Assembly (NCBI GenBank): GCA_934394985.1
Contig: CAKRRF010000044.1
Coordinates: forward strand, 1-18,265
Reading direction: 5' to 3'
Source: an uncultured Marvinbryantia sp.
GTDB lineage: Bacteria > Bacillota > Clostridia > Lachnospirales > Lachnospiraceae
Length of the DNA: 18,265 nt
Shown: in pieces, positions 1-7,310 of the stretch
Position numbering within the stretch: the stretch's first letter is position 1
Layout: each line of letters begins with the position of its first letter
The notes under the pieces: model-generated
Databases searched by the model: none
What the model was told of the DNA's origin: nothing
Seen by the model: only the letters and a program-made list of their open reading frames with translations
Made by a program: the position numbers and the translations under genes

Positions 1-142
1 ATAGTAACAAGTTTATTCTATCATGTATAGGATGGTTTGTCTAATGCAATCATCTTGTCTTTGCATTCTTTATAACGGATTACCGTTTGTTTCATTTACA
101 GAAGAAGCATAATATATTATGGTGCATAAATAAAGGTGTATT
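1..142. other. AT-rich non-coding stretch
   Basis: I see no credible reading frame, RNA gene or strong repeat here. It leads into the hairpin cluster that starts at 143. A gene may lie outside the window to the left. Confidence 0.4.
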
Positions 143-181
143 CCTACGCAATTTTTCCGCTTTGCTTCAAAATTGCGCAGG
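143..181. repeat. Stem-loop A, sister of the hairpin at 218-260
   Basis: Arms CGCAATTTT (147-155) and AAAATTGCG (169-177) pair perfectly. After one mismatch the stem extends through CCT/AGG. The 13-nt loop is TCCGCTTTGCTTC. The hairpin at 218-260 has a closely similar loop but a different paired stem. There is no T-run after the stem, so a simple terminator is unlikely. Its role is unknown; an origin-of-transfer or other single-strand recognition structure for the nearby relaxase is one possibility. Confidence 0.6.
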
Positions 182-217
182 ATCACAAGTATATATAAAT
201 ATATCATAAATGTGGTG

Positions 218-260
218 TGTTAACGAGGTTTTTCCACTGCGTTTCAAAACCTCGTGGACA
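218..260. repeat. Stem-loop B, sister of the hairpin at 143-181
   Basis: Arms ACGAGGTTTT (223-232) and AAAACCTCGT (246-255) pair perfectly and extend outward as TGT/ACA. The 13-nt loop TCCACTGCGTTTC matches 9 of 13 bases of the loop of hairpin A. The stems differ in sequence but both are fully paired, which suggests that structure and loop are what has been kept. Confidence 0.6.
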
Positions 261-266
261 TTTTAG

Positions 267-393
267 GAAACTTGACTGGATTGCCTTTAATTAAATTGGG
301 GTCCGGTCACATACCTTTCTATAAAAATATTTTTGAGGAGCGGTCAATTTTGACCGTCCCCCAATTTAATTACATGCATTCCACTCAAGTTTC
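267..393. repeat. 127-bp palindromic element with 43-bp inverted arms (REP/MITE-like)
   Basis: The left arm (267-309) and the reverse complement of the right arm (351-393) match at 37 of 43 positions. A 14-bp core is perfect (288-301 against 359-372). The 41-bp centre overlaps a second palindrome, CGGTCAA/TTGACCG (341-356), that competes with the long stem. The GGGG(A)CGGTCA ends resemble REP-like palindromes that I associate with Y1-type (RAYT) transposases of Firmicutes; that link is from memory and unverified. No target duplication is evident. Confidence 0.6.
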
Positions 394-447
394 TCAATCC
401 GAATTATTATGAATAATAATTTTACATGCTCCGACACGCCTTAGCTA

Positions 448-477
448 GAAAAGCATTTGTAATACAAATTGCTTTTC
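448..477. repeat. 30-bp palindrome, copy 1 flanking the mobilization cassette
   Basis: A near-perfect palindrome with arms GAAAAGCA and TGCTTTTC and a paired TTTGTA/TACAAA interior. It recurs at 1573-1602 in direct orientation with one difference in 30 bases. This copy lies downstream of the relaxase gene and could also act as a terminator. Recurrence at both ends of the relaxase/MobC pair suggests a protein-binding site or a cassette boundary. Confidence 0.7.
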
Positions 478-593
478 CAAATCCATTTATTGTTTTACAT
501 TAATGTATAGCCCTTATTTTTTTATTAAAATGGACTCCCAGGTACCTTACTCAAGAATTAATAGATTCCCCAATTCCCATACCAATTACTTCC

Positions 594-1226
594 TTAAAGG
601 TAATACCTCGTACCGATCATTGGTTGATATAAGTCAATTCCAGTTTCATCTATACTCTCCCTTAATTTCCACCTTTCATCGTAATAGCTTACCCCTTCCA
701 GTGCTATGTGGAAATAGCTTAATATGTCAAAGGCTAATCTGTTTTTCATCCACTGCATATTATTTCTGAATTTATGATAATTATAAAAGCTAACAGGGTC
801 TACAATAATATGTACATGATAATGCGTCTTTTTATTTGTATGCAGGCATAATACTGCCTGATGTTTTTGTAAAAAATCATGTGCAAAAAAAGCCATAATG
901 GCTTTTATATCATCTACACTGACAAAATTTTCATACTTTTGGGTAGCAAAGCTCAAAATATAATGGTACGCTTTTGTATCTAGTTGTTTTCCAGAACACC
1001 TCTGTATATAAAGGAACTGACTTGCAACCGCCTCAGGGCTATATAAATCAACGTTTACTGGAAGTATATCACTTGCCTTTCTCATACAATAAGACATCAG
1101 GTTATCCAGATCTTCTGCTGTCCTGTATTTACAGATTACCTCTTTTACAGATTCACAATCGTATCCATTCCATGTGTTGCTTCGTACATCGTCTACGCTC
1201 TTTCTTGCTACCTTAAAGATTGCCAT
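594..1226 (-). CDS. Compact HUH relaxase (MobA/VirD2-like)
   Basis: Probable DNA relaxase that nicks an origin of transfer and stays bound to the cut strand during mobilization. The 210-residue protein carries the HUH metal motif H-Y-H-V-H at residues 135-139, the family strand YHYILSF at 87-93, and a tyrosine at 46 in the motif NLMSYC that fits the catalytic position. It is short: most relaxases carry a C-terminal accessory domain, and here the protein ends soon after the nuclease core. The start overlaps the MobC-like gene by 19 nt, with a G-rich ribosome site just before the ATG, so the two are translationally coupled. Whether it is active, or instead a C-terminally trimmed remnant, cannot be told from sequence. 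Confidence 0.8.
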   Translation of the reverse strand: MAIFKVARKSVDDVRSNTWNGYDCESVKEVICKYRTAEDLDNLMSYCMRKASDILPVNVDLYSPEAVASQFLYIQRCSGKQLDTKAYHYILSFATQKYENFVSVDDIKAIMAFFAHDFLQKHQAVLCLHTNKKTHYHVHIIVDPVSFYNYHKFRNNMQWMKNRLAFDILSYFHIALEGVSYYDERWKLRESIDETGIDLYQPMIGTRYYL

Positions 1227-1531
1227 AACTCCCCCATCTCCTTTTCAATTAAACTAATCCGATCAATTGCCTTCTGTAAATCTTTTTCCCCATGACAAGA
1301 CCTGCAACGTTCATAATCATATCTGAGTTCTCTGCATTTGCTGCTTATAGCTTTTAGATGAGCAACTGTTTTTTGAGTCATTAATGGATCAACTGTTTTT
1401 TCCTTAACAACAGCATTAACAATTACTGTTGATATTGAAACACCCTGCTCCTCCGCTTTTTTCTTCACTATACTATAATCCTTTTCCGTCATTCTTACTG
1501 ACACGGATATGCTTTTATTTTCTTTTGGCAT
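1208..1531 (-). CDS. MobC-like ribbon-helix-helix mobilization protein
   Basis: A 107-residue protein with an N-terminal ribbon-helix-helix fold (SISVSVRMTEKDYSIVKKKA, about residues 6-25, followed by a helix to about 40) and a charged helical C-terminal half. Proteins of this type bind the origin of transfer and help the relaxase melt and nick DNA. It is the first gene of a two-gene unit with the relaxase. The ribosome site GAGGAG lies 6 nt before the ATG. A cysteine pair (CRSC) near residue 77 is unusual and could be structural. The assignment rests on fold and neighbour. Confidence 0.75.
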   Translation of the reverse strand: MPKENKSISVSVRMTEKDYSIVKKKAEEQGVSISTVIVNAVVKEKTVDPLMTQKTVAHLKAISSKCRELRYDYERCRSCHGEKDLQKAIDRISLIEKEMGELWQSLR

Positions 1532-1572
1532 AATCTTCTCCTCTCTTTCCTGCCTTCAGCGGCATACAGCCT

Positions 1573-1602
1573 GAAAAGCATTTGTAATACAAAGTGCTTT
1601 TC
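1573..1602. repeat. 30-bp palindrome, copy 2 flanking the mobilization cassette
   Basis: Direct repeat of 448-477 with a single substitution (29 of 30). It lies about 40 bp upstream of the MobC-like start codon, where an autoregulatory or origin-of-transfer binding site for an RHH protein would be expected. Confidence 0.7.
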
Positions 1603-1802
1603 TATTGATATTTTTACAGAAATGTCTGGCTGATATTAATTTTTAATCTGGGTCGTTACCATATAAAATCAGCTCGGCTTTATTCACCGCCAAGCTTACC
1701 TTTCATGCTCTATATACCTATTTACTGTACCCTTTTATCCTTTTATAGAGTTATCCGCAATGACATATAGGTAAAAATTTATATTGAACGGGAGGTATTC
1801 TT

Positions 1803-2018
1803 ATGTCAACTAATTCTTACACAATGTCTGTAGGGAAGGAAGATTCTATTCTGACAGTTTTAAGTGTCTCAGAAGTCGCTGAGTACCTTGGAGTGGGGAA
1901 AAACAAGATTTACGAACTGCTCAATGAAGGAAAACTTAAGGGATTCCGCATGGGATCTACATGGAAGATCAGCCGAATGGCTTTGGAGAATTACATTTTG
2001 GATGCTTCACAGCTATGA
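1803..2018 (+). CDS. Excisionase-type MerR-like helix-turn-helix protein
   Basis: A 71-residue DNA-binding protein of the excisionase family. The core is SVSEVAEYLGVGKNKIYELL followed by an RMGSTWKI wing (about residues 21-55). Such proteins direct integrase-mediated excision or act as small regulators. The start is set by GGGAGG 7 nt before the ATG. In many integrative elements the integrase follows directly; here a hairpin terminator and then an IS256 transposase on the other strand follow, so the partner integrase is lost or lies elsewhere. Confidence 0.8.
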   Translation: MSTNSYTMSVGKEDSILTVLSVSEVAEYLGVGKNKIYELLNEGKLKGFRMGSTWKISRMALENYILDASQL

Positions 2019-2072
2019 CAGCAGTCAAAAAAAACAGGTATGTCACTCTCAATGGCATACCCATGTCAACAG

Positions 2073-2096
2073 CAGGCGGGTAATCCGCCTGTTTTT
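2073..2096 (+). terminator. Rho-independent terminator after the excisionase gene
   Basis: Stem CAGGCGG (2073-2079) with CCGCCTG (2085-2091), 5-nt loop, followed by TTTTT. A further stem GGTATG/CATACC lies just upstream (about 2038-2061). Confidence 0.8.
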
Positions 2097-3432
2097 CTGC
2101 TTTTTTATTACTCTGGTAAGCGACCTTCATACATGATACTCAGCTCTCCATAAACCTGAGCCCAGTTCCGGATTGTTGTAGTCCATTTTTTCGTGGCTTC
2201 AAAGGTAGCCAGATAAAGGGCTTTTAAAAGGGCTGTGTCACTTGGAAAGACGCTTCTCTGACGATTCAGCTTCCGATAAGTGGAATTCAGCGATTCAATG
2301 GCATTTGTTGTATAAATGACCTTTCTAACCGTTGCTGAAAACTTGAAGATTGGGGAAATAGCATCCCAGTTATCCTTCCAGCGTTTCATGGAATTCGGAT
2401 ATTTTGGAGTCCATTTTTCCGTTACCCGATCCAAAGCTGCCAAAGCTTTCTTTTCATCCGCTGCCTGATATATCGTTTTTAAATCTGTAGCAAATGCTTT
2501 TCTGTCTTTATCCGGAACATATTTCAAGGTATTTCTCACTTGATGAACGATACATCTTTGATATTCTGTCTTAGGAAATGCTGCCGCAATCGCTTCTTTG
2601 ATACCTGTGAGTCCATCTGCGCAGATGATCAGGATATCTTTTACACCACGATTTTTTAATTCGTTTAAGACGGAAAGCCAATACTTGGAACTTTCATTTT
2701 CTCCAATACGGATGGTAAGCACTTCTTTCTTACCTTCCGCATTAATCCCAAGAATGACATAGGCAGCAAGCTTCCGGATCACTCCATTATCACGGACGGA
2801 ATAATGAATCGCATCAATATATAGGATTGGATAAACTTCATCTAATGGCCGATTCTGCCAGTCTTCAATCTGTGGAAGAATCTTGTCTGTAACATCTGAT
2901 ATAAAACCTTCTGATGTTTCAAAACCATAAATATCTTCGATGGTTTCTGAAATCTGCCGGGTTGTCATACCTTTTGCATACATAGAAATAATCTTCTGAT
3001 CGATATCTGAAATGTCTTTCTGACGTTTCTTTACTACTTGAGGTTCAAAAGTTGATTTTCTGTCTTGTGGAACTTCAATCTCCATAGAACCATAACGACT
3101 ATTCACTCTTTTTCGCTTATAACCATTGCGATAATCATCGCTATCAGAACGTTCTGATTTTTCATATCCCAAATGGTCATCCATTTCCGCTTTCATCATC
3201 TCTTTGATGGTTCCACCAAGAAGATCTTTCAGTGCATCCTGGATATCTTCTGCTGATTGGATATCGTATTCTTCCAAGAGCTGGTGAATGATGTTACGTT
3301 TTCCTTCTGTCATTTGTACTCTGTGTACAGGTTTCTTTTCTCTTGCCATAATAAAAGGCCTCCTTATGATAAAATATTTTACCATAGAAGACCTTCTAAA
3401 ACATTATTTACAGAAAAAGTTTCACATTCTCC
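2092..3432 (-). mobile_element. IS256-family insertion sequence, ends approximate
   Basis: About 1.3 kb around a full-length IS256-family transposase, the usual size for this family. The right end probably lies in the stretch GTTTCACATTCTCC near 3432, which resembles ends of this family. I found no full matching repeat on the left; only TTTTTCTG (2092-2099) recurs in inverted form near 3411-3420. The left end therefore appears eroded or fused to the terminator of the excisionase gene. No target duplication is visible. Confidence 0.5.
2108..3349 (-). CDS. IS256-family (mutator-type) DDE transposase
   Basis: Catalyses transposition of the insertion sequence. The 413-residue protein has an N-terminal DNA-binding part with the family marker RNGYKRKRV, a first catalytic Asp in YIDAIHYSVRD, a second in ICADGLTGI followed by the CIVHQVRN motif, and the catalytic Glu in TTNAIESLNSTYRKLNRQR. 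No frameshift or stop is seen, so it may be functional. I place the start at the internal ATG (protein MAREKK) because AAGGAGG lies 9 nt before it; a start 12 codons upstream has no comparable ribosome site. Confidence 0.93.
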   Translation of the reverse strand: MAREKKPVHRVQMTEGKRNIIHQLLEEYDIQSAEDIQDALKDLLGGTIKEMMKAEMDDHLGYEKSERSDSDDYRNGYKRKRVNSRYGSMEIEVPQDRKSTFEPQVVKKRQKDISDIDQKIISMYAKGMTTRQISETIEDIYGFETSEGFISDVTDKILPQIEDWQNRPLDEVYPILYIDAIHYSVRDNGVIRKLAAYVILGINAEGKKEVLTIRIGENESSKYWLSVLNELKNRGVKDILIICADGLTGIKEAIAAAFPKTEYQRCIVHQVRNTLKYVPDKDRKAFATDLKTIYQAADEKKALAALDRVTEKWTPKYPNSMKRWKDNWDAISPIFKFSATVRKVIYTTNAIESLNSTYRKLNRQRSVFPSDTALLKALYLATFEATKKWTTTIRNWAQVYGELSIMYEGRLPE

Positions 3433-3594
3433 ATTGAATAAGGATTTGCGTTGTCAAATATTTTGTTTTGCTTTATAGTAATATCTGTTGTATATTTACT
3501 TTTTCGAAATTTCTGTTATTATAATGTAAAAACCATTTCAAAGCCTGTATCTTGGCTACAATCACATATTACTATATATTAAAACATGGTCACA

Positions 3595-3638
3595 AAATGC
3601 TGTAACCCTTATAAATTGCAGGGTTTAGCATTTTTTTA
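3595..3638. terminator. Terminator-like hairpin upstream of the broken ORF
   Basis: AAATGCT..AACCCT pairs with AGGGTT..AGCATTT with a one-base bulge, followed on the plus strand by a run of T. No intact gene lies immediately upstream on the plus strand, so it is probably left from a lost gene or from the flank of the IS256 copy. Confidence 0.6.
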
Positions 3639-3675
3639 TTTTTCCAACTGTCAAAGACGGGATTATACAACAGGT

Positions 3676-4098
3676 GGTGATAGAATGGAATAGGAAAATC
3701 AACTAAATATCCACAAAAATAAATGAAGCGGAATATCATACCCATATGGATGTGGATAACTCATCTAACGCTTAATATTTGCCGCAGAGCGATTGTCAGA
3801 AAGCGAAATGGCGATGATCATCAGCAGCTTGAACCGATGGGTAACGAAAAAGGACATCTCCGTAAATCGTTCTTATGGAGTCGGTAAGATTGTCCAAAAG
3901 ATCATGTCAAAAGCCCGCATTATCTCTGTATCAGGAACGACCATTTCTGGAAACTTAAGTGATTATAACAATGTATTCCGTGAAGTGCGTAAAACAATGA
4001 TTCAAAACTTCTTCTCAAAAGAATGGGTTGAACACCGGAAACTTGTGCAAGCCTTTGAGAAAGTTGTGGGTGCCTTTTACATTTTTTTCCTTTTATAA
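3676..4098 (+). pseudogene. Broken gene of unrecognised family
   Basis: Downstream of a good ribosome site (AGGTGGTGA) a GTG at 3676 opens a frame (VIEWNRKIN) that stops at once. The same frame resumes as NEAEYHTHMDVDNSSNA and stops again. Another frame then stays open from 3769 to 4098 and reads AAERLSESEMAMIISSLNRW onward, ending in a hydrophobic AFYIFFLL. The pieces look like one coding sequence damaged by a stop and a frameshift. The open part can be read from a TTG at 3793 as 101 residues, but it lacks its own ribosome site. I do not recognise the family. Confidence 0.4.
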
Positions 4099-4158
4099 AC
4101 TTCTCACATACCTACGCTTTTATAAAACGGCTGTCTGATTCCAGTATCCCACCCTCAT

Positions 4159-4374
4159 CTAACAGATACTGCTCTCCTTCAAACTATCCATTGCTATATC
4201 TTTAATCCGGCTGCTGTCTATCCTGTGCCTTCCACTGACATTCTTAAATTTTGGTCGACTAAGCACTTCTCTGTACTCTTCCAACTGGAAATTATGACGG
4301 GAGGTAAGAAAACAGATGGGAACTATCTGTCTCCAAATAATTCCCATCTGTAAATCGCCACTCTTATTTTCCAA
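4159..4374 (-). pseudogene. Relic of a PIN-domain toxin (COG1569-like)
   Basis: A 71-residue frame contains LEEYREVLSRPKF, a motif typical of the PIN-family toxin components of toxin-antitoxin pairs (RNases with an acidic active site). The N-terminal Asp-rich strand of a PIN domain is absent, and the residues after the motif do not fit the family, which suggests a frameshift. An 11-bp inverted repeat (4312-4351) lies at its start. No antitoxin gene is present. It is almost certainly not a working toxin. Confidence 0.45.
4312..4351. repeat. Perfect 11-bp inverted repeat in the PIN relic
   Basis: ACAGATGGGAA (4312-4322) and TTCCCATCTGT (4341-4351) pair perfectly around an 18-nt loop. There is no T-run, so it is not an obvious terminator. 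It may be the scar of a small insertion that broke the toxin gene. Confidence 0.6.
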
Positions 4375-4435
4375 ACAAAATTTAGTTCTGCATCATGCTC
4401 CCATCTTCCAGAGGCAAACCTTGTCTTTTCTTTTA

Positions 4436-5146
4436 TTATACATACAATGCAAAATTCTCTCCGTCAAACAACTGCTTGCCCCTGTAACAGAGCCGGTCAT
4501 CTTCCGTATAAGCCATACTGGTGATTAAAAGCAGCGGTTCCTCTTCCATGACATGGAGCAATTTTGCCTCTTCCTTATTGGCACGGCATATTTCTATCTT
4601 CTTCTTCGTATAGGCGATCCGGATATGATATTCTTTGTCCAGAAAATCATACAAAGAGTTATTGTCAAAATTCTGCTCCAGAAGTTTGGCATAGGACAAA
4701 CTGAAATAACTCTCTTCAATGGCAATGGGCCTGTCATTGGCGAACCGGAGCCGCTTGATATAGATAACCCGGTCCTGCTGGGAAATTCCCATTTTCGCAG
4801 CCAGTTTTTTATCCGGAAATATCAGCGTATTCTCCAACATTTTACCGCCGGGAGTAACACCCGCCAAATGGCACATTTGTGTAAAATTCAATGTCTGTGA
4901 AAGATTCTTGCTGAATTTCTTCTTTGCAACAAAGGTTCCCTTTCCCTGCTGCCTCTCCACAAGCCCCTTTTCCACCAATTCTTTCAGAGCTTTCCGCACC
5001 GTAATAATACTGACGCCAAACGCCTTTGACATTTCGATCTCTGTCATCAGTTGTTCCCCCGGACGATACACACCCTGCCTGATTTTCTCTTCGATCTGCT
5101 CCATTAACTGTCTATATAATGGTATCACATTCTGTTCTTCCAACAT
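4436..5146 (-). CDS. GntR-family regulator, HutC/FrlR type with UTRA ligand domain
   Basis: Probable repressor of the adjoining sugar-amine locus. The N-terminal winged helix (PLYRQLMEQIEEKI to KGTFVAKK, about residues 8-75) is a canonical GntR domain. The remaining ~160 residues form a UTRA domain, which in this subfamily binds phosphorylated sugars or related metabolites. FrlR, the regulator of fructoselysine loci, has the same architecture. I prefer the second ATG (5146) because AGGA lies 8 nt before it; the ATG at 5161 has no good ribosome site. It has its own promoter and lies 133 nt beyond the dehydrogenase gene on the same strand. Ligand and operator are inferred. Confidence 0.85.
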   Translation of the reverse strand: MLEEQNVIPLYRQLMEQIEEKIRQGVYRPGEQLMTEIEMSKAFGVSIITVRKALKELVEKGLVERQQGKGTFVAKKKFSKNLSQTLNFTQMCHLAGVTPGGKMLENTLIFPDKKLAAKMGISQQDRVIYIKRLRFANDRPIAIEESYFSLSYAKLLEQNFDNNSLYDFLDKEYHIRIAYTKKKIEICRANKEEAKLLHVMEEEPLLLITSMAYTEDDRLCYRGKQLFDGENFALYV

Positions 5147-5192
5147 CTTACGTTTCCTCATTTTTCATTTTTTATAAAACTTATTTAACCTA

Positions 5193-5222
5193 ATTATATA
5201 ATATTAATTTCCAGAAACGCAA
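5193..5222 (-). promoter_or_regulatory. Probable promoter of the GntR gene
   Basis: Read on the minus strand: TTGCGT (5217-5222), 18-bp spacer, TATAAT (5193-5198), about 45 bp before the preferred start codon. Confidence 0.5.
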
Positions 5223-5279
5223 CCAGTTATTGGCAAAAAAGGACTCTCCCCCACAAAGTATGGACAAAACTGCCCTAAA

Positions 5280-6458
5280 CTATCTGGCCATTGTATAAAT
5301 TTTCCTGATGTCCTCCTTCCCAAGCCTGCAAAACGCTCCTATATTTTTGCTTCCGCCATCCGTACATTTCTCTGCCAAACACTCTATTTGTTCATCTGAA
5401 AGTATAATTCCCATCTGAGAAATAGAGGTAGGCATATGAATAGAAGTGAAAAAGCGCTCCATGGCACAGATTCCTTCCAAAGCTGTTTTCTCAGGATTCT
5501 GATAATCCATCACACAGCCCATGACGTTCACAGCAAACTGTGCAAACCGCATCACATCCGCGAAGTATACATAACGCGCCCAGCTTCCCCATACGGCAGC
5601 CAGACCTGCACCATGTGCAACATCAAACATTCCTCCCAGCTCATGCTCAATGGCATGGGAAGCCCAATCCCCTTTCCGTCCGCAGGTCAGAAGACCGTTG
5701 TGGCAAAAACTGCCGGCCAGCATCAGCTCTGCGCGGGCATTGTAATCACAGGGATTCTCCAAAACAATCCTGACATTGTGCATCACCGTCTTCATCAACG
5801 ATTCCAGAAACCCGTCAATCAGCTCTACATTCTTCACCGTGGTAAAATACCGCTCCATGGCGTGCATCAATATATCCGTACTTCCGCTGGCCGTCTGATA
5901 CTCCGGCAGGCTATAGGTCAATTCCGGATTCATAATGGCAAATTTCGGCCGTGCATAATCGCTTCCCACATCACGCTTCAAATTCCCGTTTTCATTTGTT
6001 ACCACAGAACCATCGCTTGTCTCGCTTCCGGAAGCCGCAATGGTGAGGATCACCCCCACAGGAACACAAGCCTTTGGCGCTTTCTTTCTGATATAGAAAT
6101 CCCAGACATCACCCTCATTTGCCACACCATATCCGATCCCTTTTGCAGAATCAATGACGCTTCCGCCTCCCACTGCCAAAATAAAATCTACATTTTCCTT
6201 CTTTGCCAGGGCAATACCCTCGTATATTTTGCTTAACCGCGGATTGGGCTTTACACCGCCCAGGAGGACATAGGGAAGCTGTGACTCTTCCAAAATACGG
6301 CAGACTTTCGCCAGCAAACCGGTTTTCTCTGCACTGTGTCCGCCATAATGAACCAGAACCTTCGTCCCTCCGCTTTTCTTAATCTCCTCCCCTGCCTGTT
6401 CTTCCATTCCTTTTCCAAACACAATCCTTGTGGGAAGCCTATATTCAAAATTAAGCAT
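5280..6458 (-). CDS. Iron-type (group III) NAD(P)-dependent alcohol dehydrogenase, YqhD/BdhA-like
   Basis: Reduces an aldehyde to an alcohol, or the reverse, in the cytoplasm. The 392-residue length is normal for the family. The cofactor loop GGGS is at residues 97-100. The metal ligands fall at D195, H199, H268 and H282, the last in DVAHGAG, matching the spacing of YqhD and butanol dehydrogenases. It starts 12 nt after the second permease with AAGGA before the ATG, so it belongs to the importer operon. This enzyme is not part of the known fructoselysine route; it might dispose of an aldehyde from the amine part of the substrate or serve as a redox sink. The substrate cannot be read from sequence. 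Confidence 0.9.
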   Translation of the reverse strand: MLNFEYRLPTRIVFGKGMEEQAGEEIKKSGGTKVLVHYGGHSAEKTGLLAKVCRILEESQLPYVLLGGVKPNPRLSKIYEGIALAKKENVDFILAVGGGSVIDSAKGIGYGVANEGDVWDFYIRKKAPKACVPVGVILTIAASGSETSDGSVVTNENGNLKRDVGSDYARPKFAIMNPELTYSLPEYQTASGSTDILMHAMERYFTTVKNVELIDGFLESLMKTVMHNVRIVLENPCDYNARAELMLAGSFCHNGLLTCGRKGDWASHAIEHELGGMFDVAHGAGLAAVWGSWARYVYFADVMRFAQFAVNVMGCVMDYQNPEKTALEGICAMERFFTSIHMPTSISQMGIILSDEQIECLAEKCTDGGSKNIGAFCRLGKEDIRKIYTMAR

Positions 6459-6470
6459 ATCTTTTCCTTT

Positions 6471-7310
6471 CTATCCTTTCACAGCACCCTCTGACATACC
6501 AGCTACCATATATTTTCCCAGGAAAAAGTAGATGATGATCATGGGCAAAATCGTTACCGTCACTGCCGCAAATGTTCTTCCCCAATCCGTATATCCGTAA
6601 GCTCCTACAAAATCCCGCAGTCCAAGGGTAATCGTCTGTAAATCTTTACTTCTGGTAAACGTATAGGGAAACAAAAAATCATTCCACGAATACACAGCCC
6701 TCATCATTGCCAGCGTCAGGATAATATTCCTGGACATCGGCAATACGATCTGGCTAAAGAGCCGGAAAATGCCGCATCCTTCTATGACACTGGCTTCTAT
6801 AATATCATCCGGAAAGAAACGGAAAAAATTCACAAACAAATACACGGACAATGGAATTCCAAACGCCACCTGCGGAATAATCACTCCAATATATTTATCC
6901 GTAATGTGCAGCTTCGCAAAGGTTTGATACAGCGGAAGGAGACATACCTGCATGGGAATCATCAGTCCCAGCAGGAAATACATTTTCAGATGATGCCGTC
7001 CCCTTACTCTCATCTTTGCCAACGCAAAAGCAGCCATGGAAGTGACCACCAGTACTACAACAACCACAGTCCCTGTGATGATGACGCTGTTCACAAAATA
7101 TCTGGGAAACTCAGATTCCTTCAAAATATACAGGTAATTTTCCCAATACAGCTTCTCAGGGAAAGCATATGCCGGAGAAACCCGGGCTTCCTCAGGACTT
7201 TTCAGACCAAACACAGCGGTATAAATAATGGGATATATCGTAATAGTTGCAGTCAAAATACCGAATATGTATAATATTGCTGTTTGCATGCGTTTCTTAT
7301 AATTGGTCAT
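6471..7310 (-). CDS. Carbohydrate ABC transporter permease, MalG/UgpE type
   Basis: Second membrane subunit of a CUT1-type importer, with about six transmembrane segments. The cytoplasmic coupling loop (EASVIEGCGIFRLFSQIVLP, about residues 172-191) that contacts the ATPase is clear. I start it at the ATG at 7310, because GAGGAGG stands 8-9 nt before it; a start 7 codons upstream lacks this. It overlaps the first permease by 14 nt, showing tight translational coupling. It corresponds in place and type to FrlM/FrlN of the Bacillus frl locus, but substrate specificity is set by the binding protein. Confidence 0.9.
   Translation of the reverse strand: MTNYKKRMQTAILYIFGILTATITIYPIIYTAVFGLKSPEEARVSPAYAFPEKLYWENYLYILKESEFPRYFVNSVIITGTVVVVVLVVTSMAAFALAKMRVRGRHHLKMYFLLGLMIPMQVCLLPLYQTFAKLHITDKYIGVIIPQVAFGIPLSVYLFVNFFRFFPDDIIEASVIEGCGIFRLFSQIVLPMSRNIILTLAMMRAVYSWNDFLFPYTFTRSKDLQTITLGLRDFVGAYGYTDWGRTFAAVTVTILPMIIIYFFLGKYMVAGMSEGAVKG

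Noticed and set aside
143..260. CRISPR-like repeats
   Set aside because: Only two hairpins with differing stems and no regular spacer length; no cas genes.
5436..6236. Long plus-strand frame of 266 codons
   Set aside because: It is antisense to the well-supported iron-type alcohol dehydrogenase gene, has no family motif and is rich in His, Ile and Arg as expected of a shadow frame.
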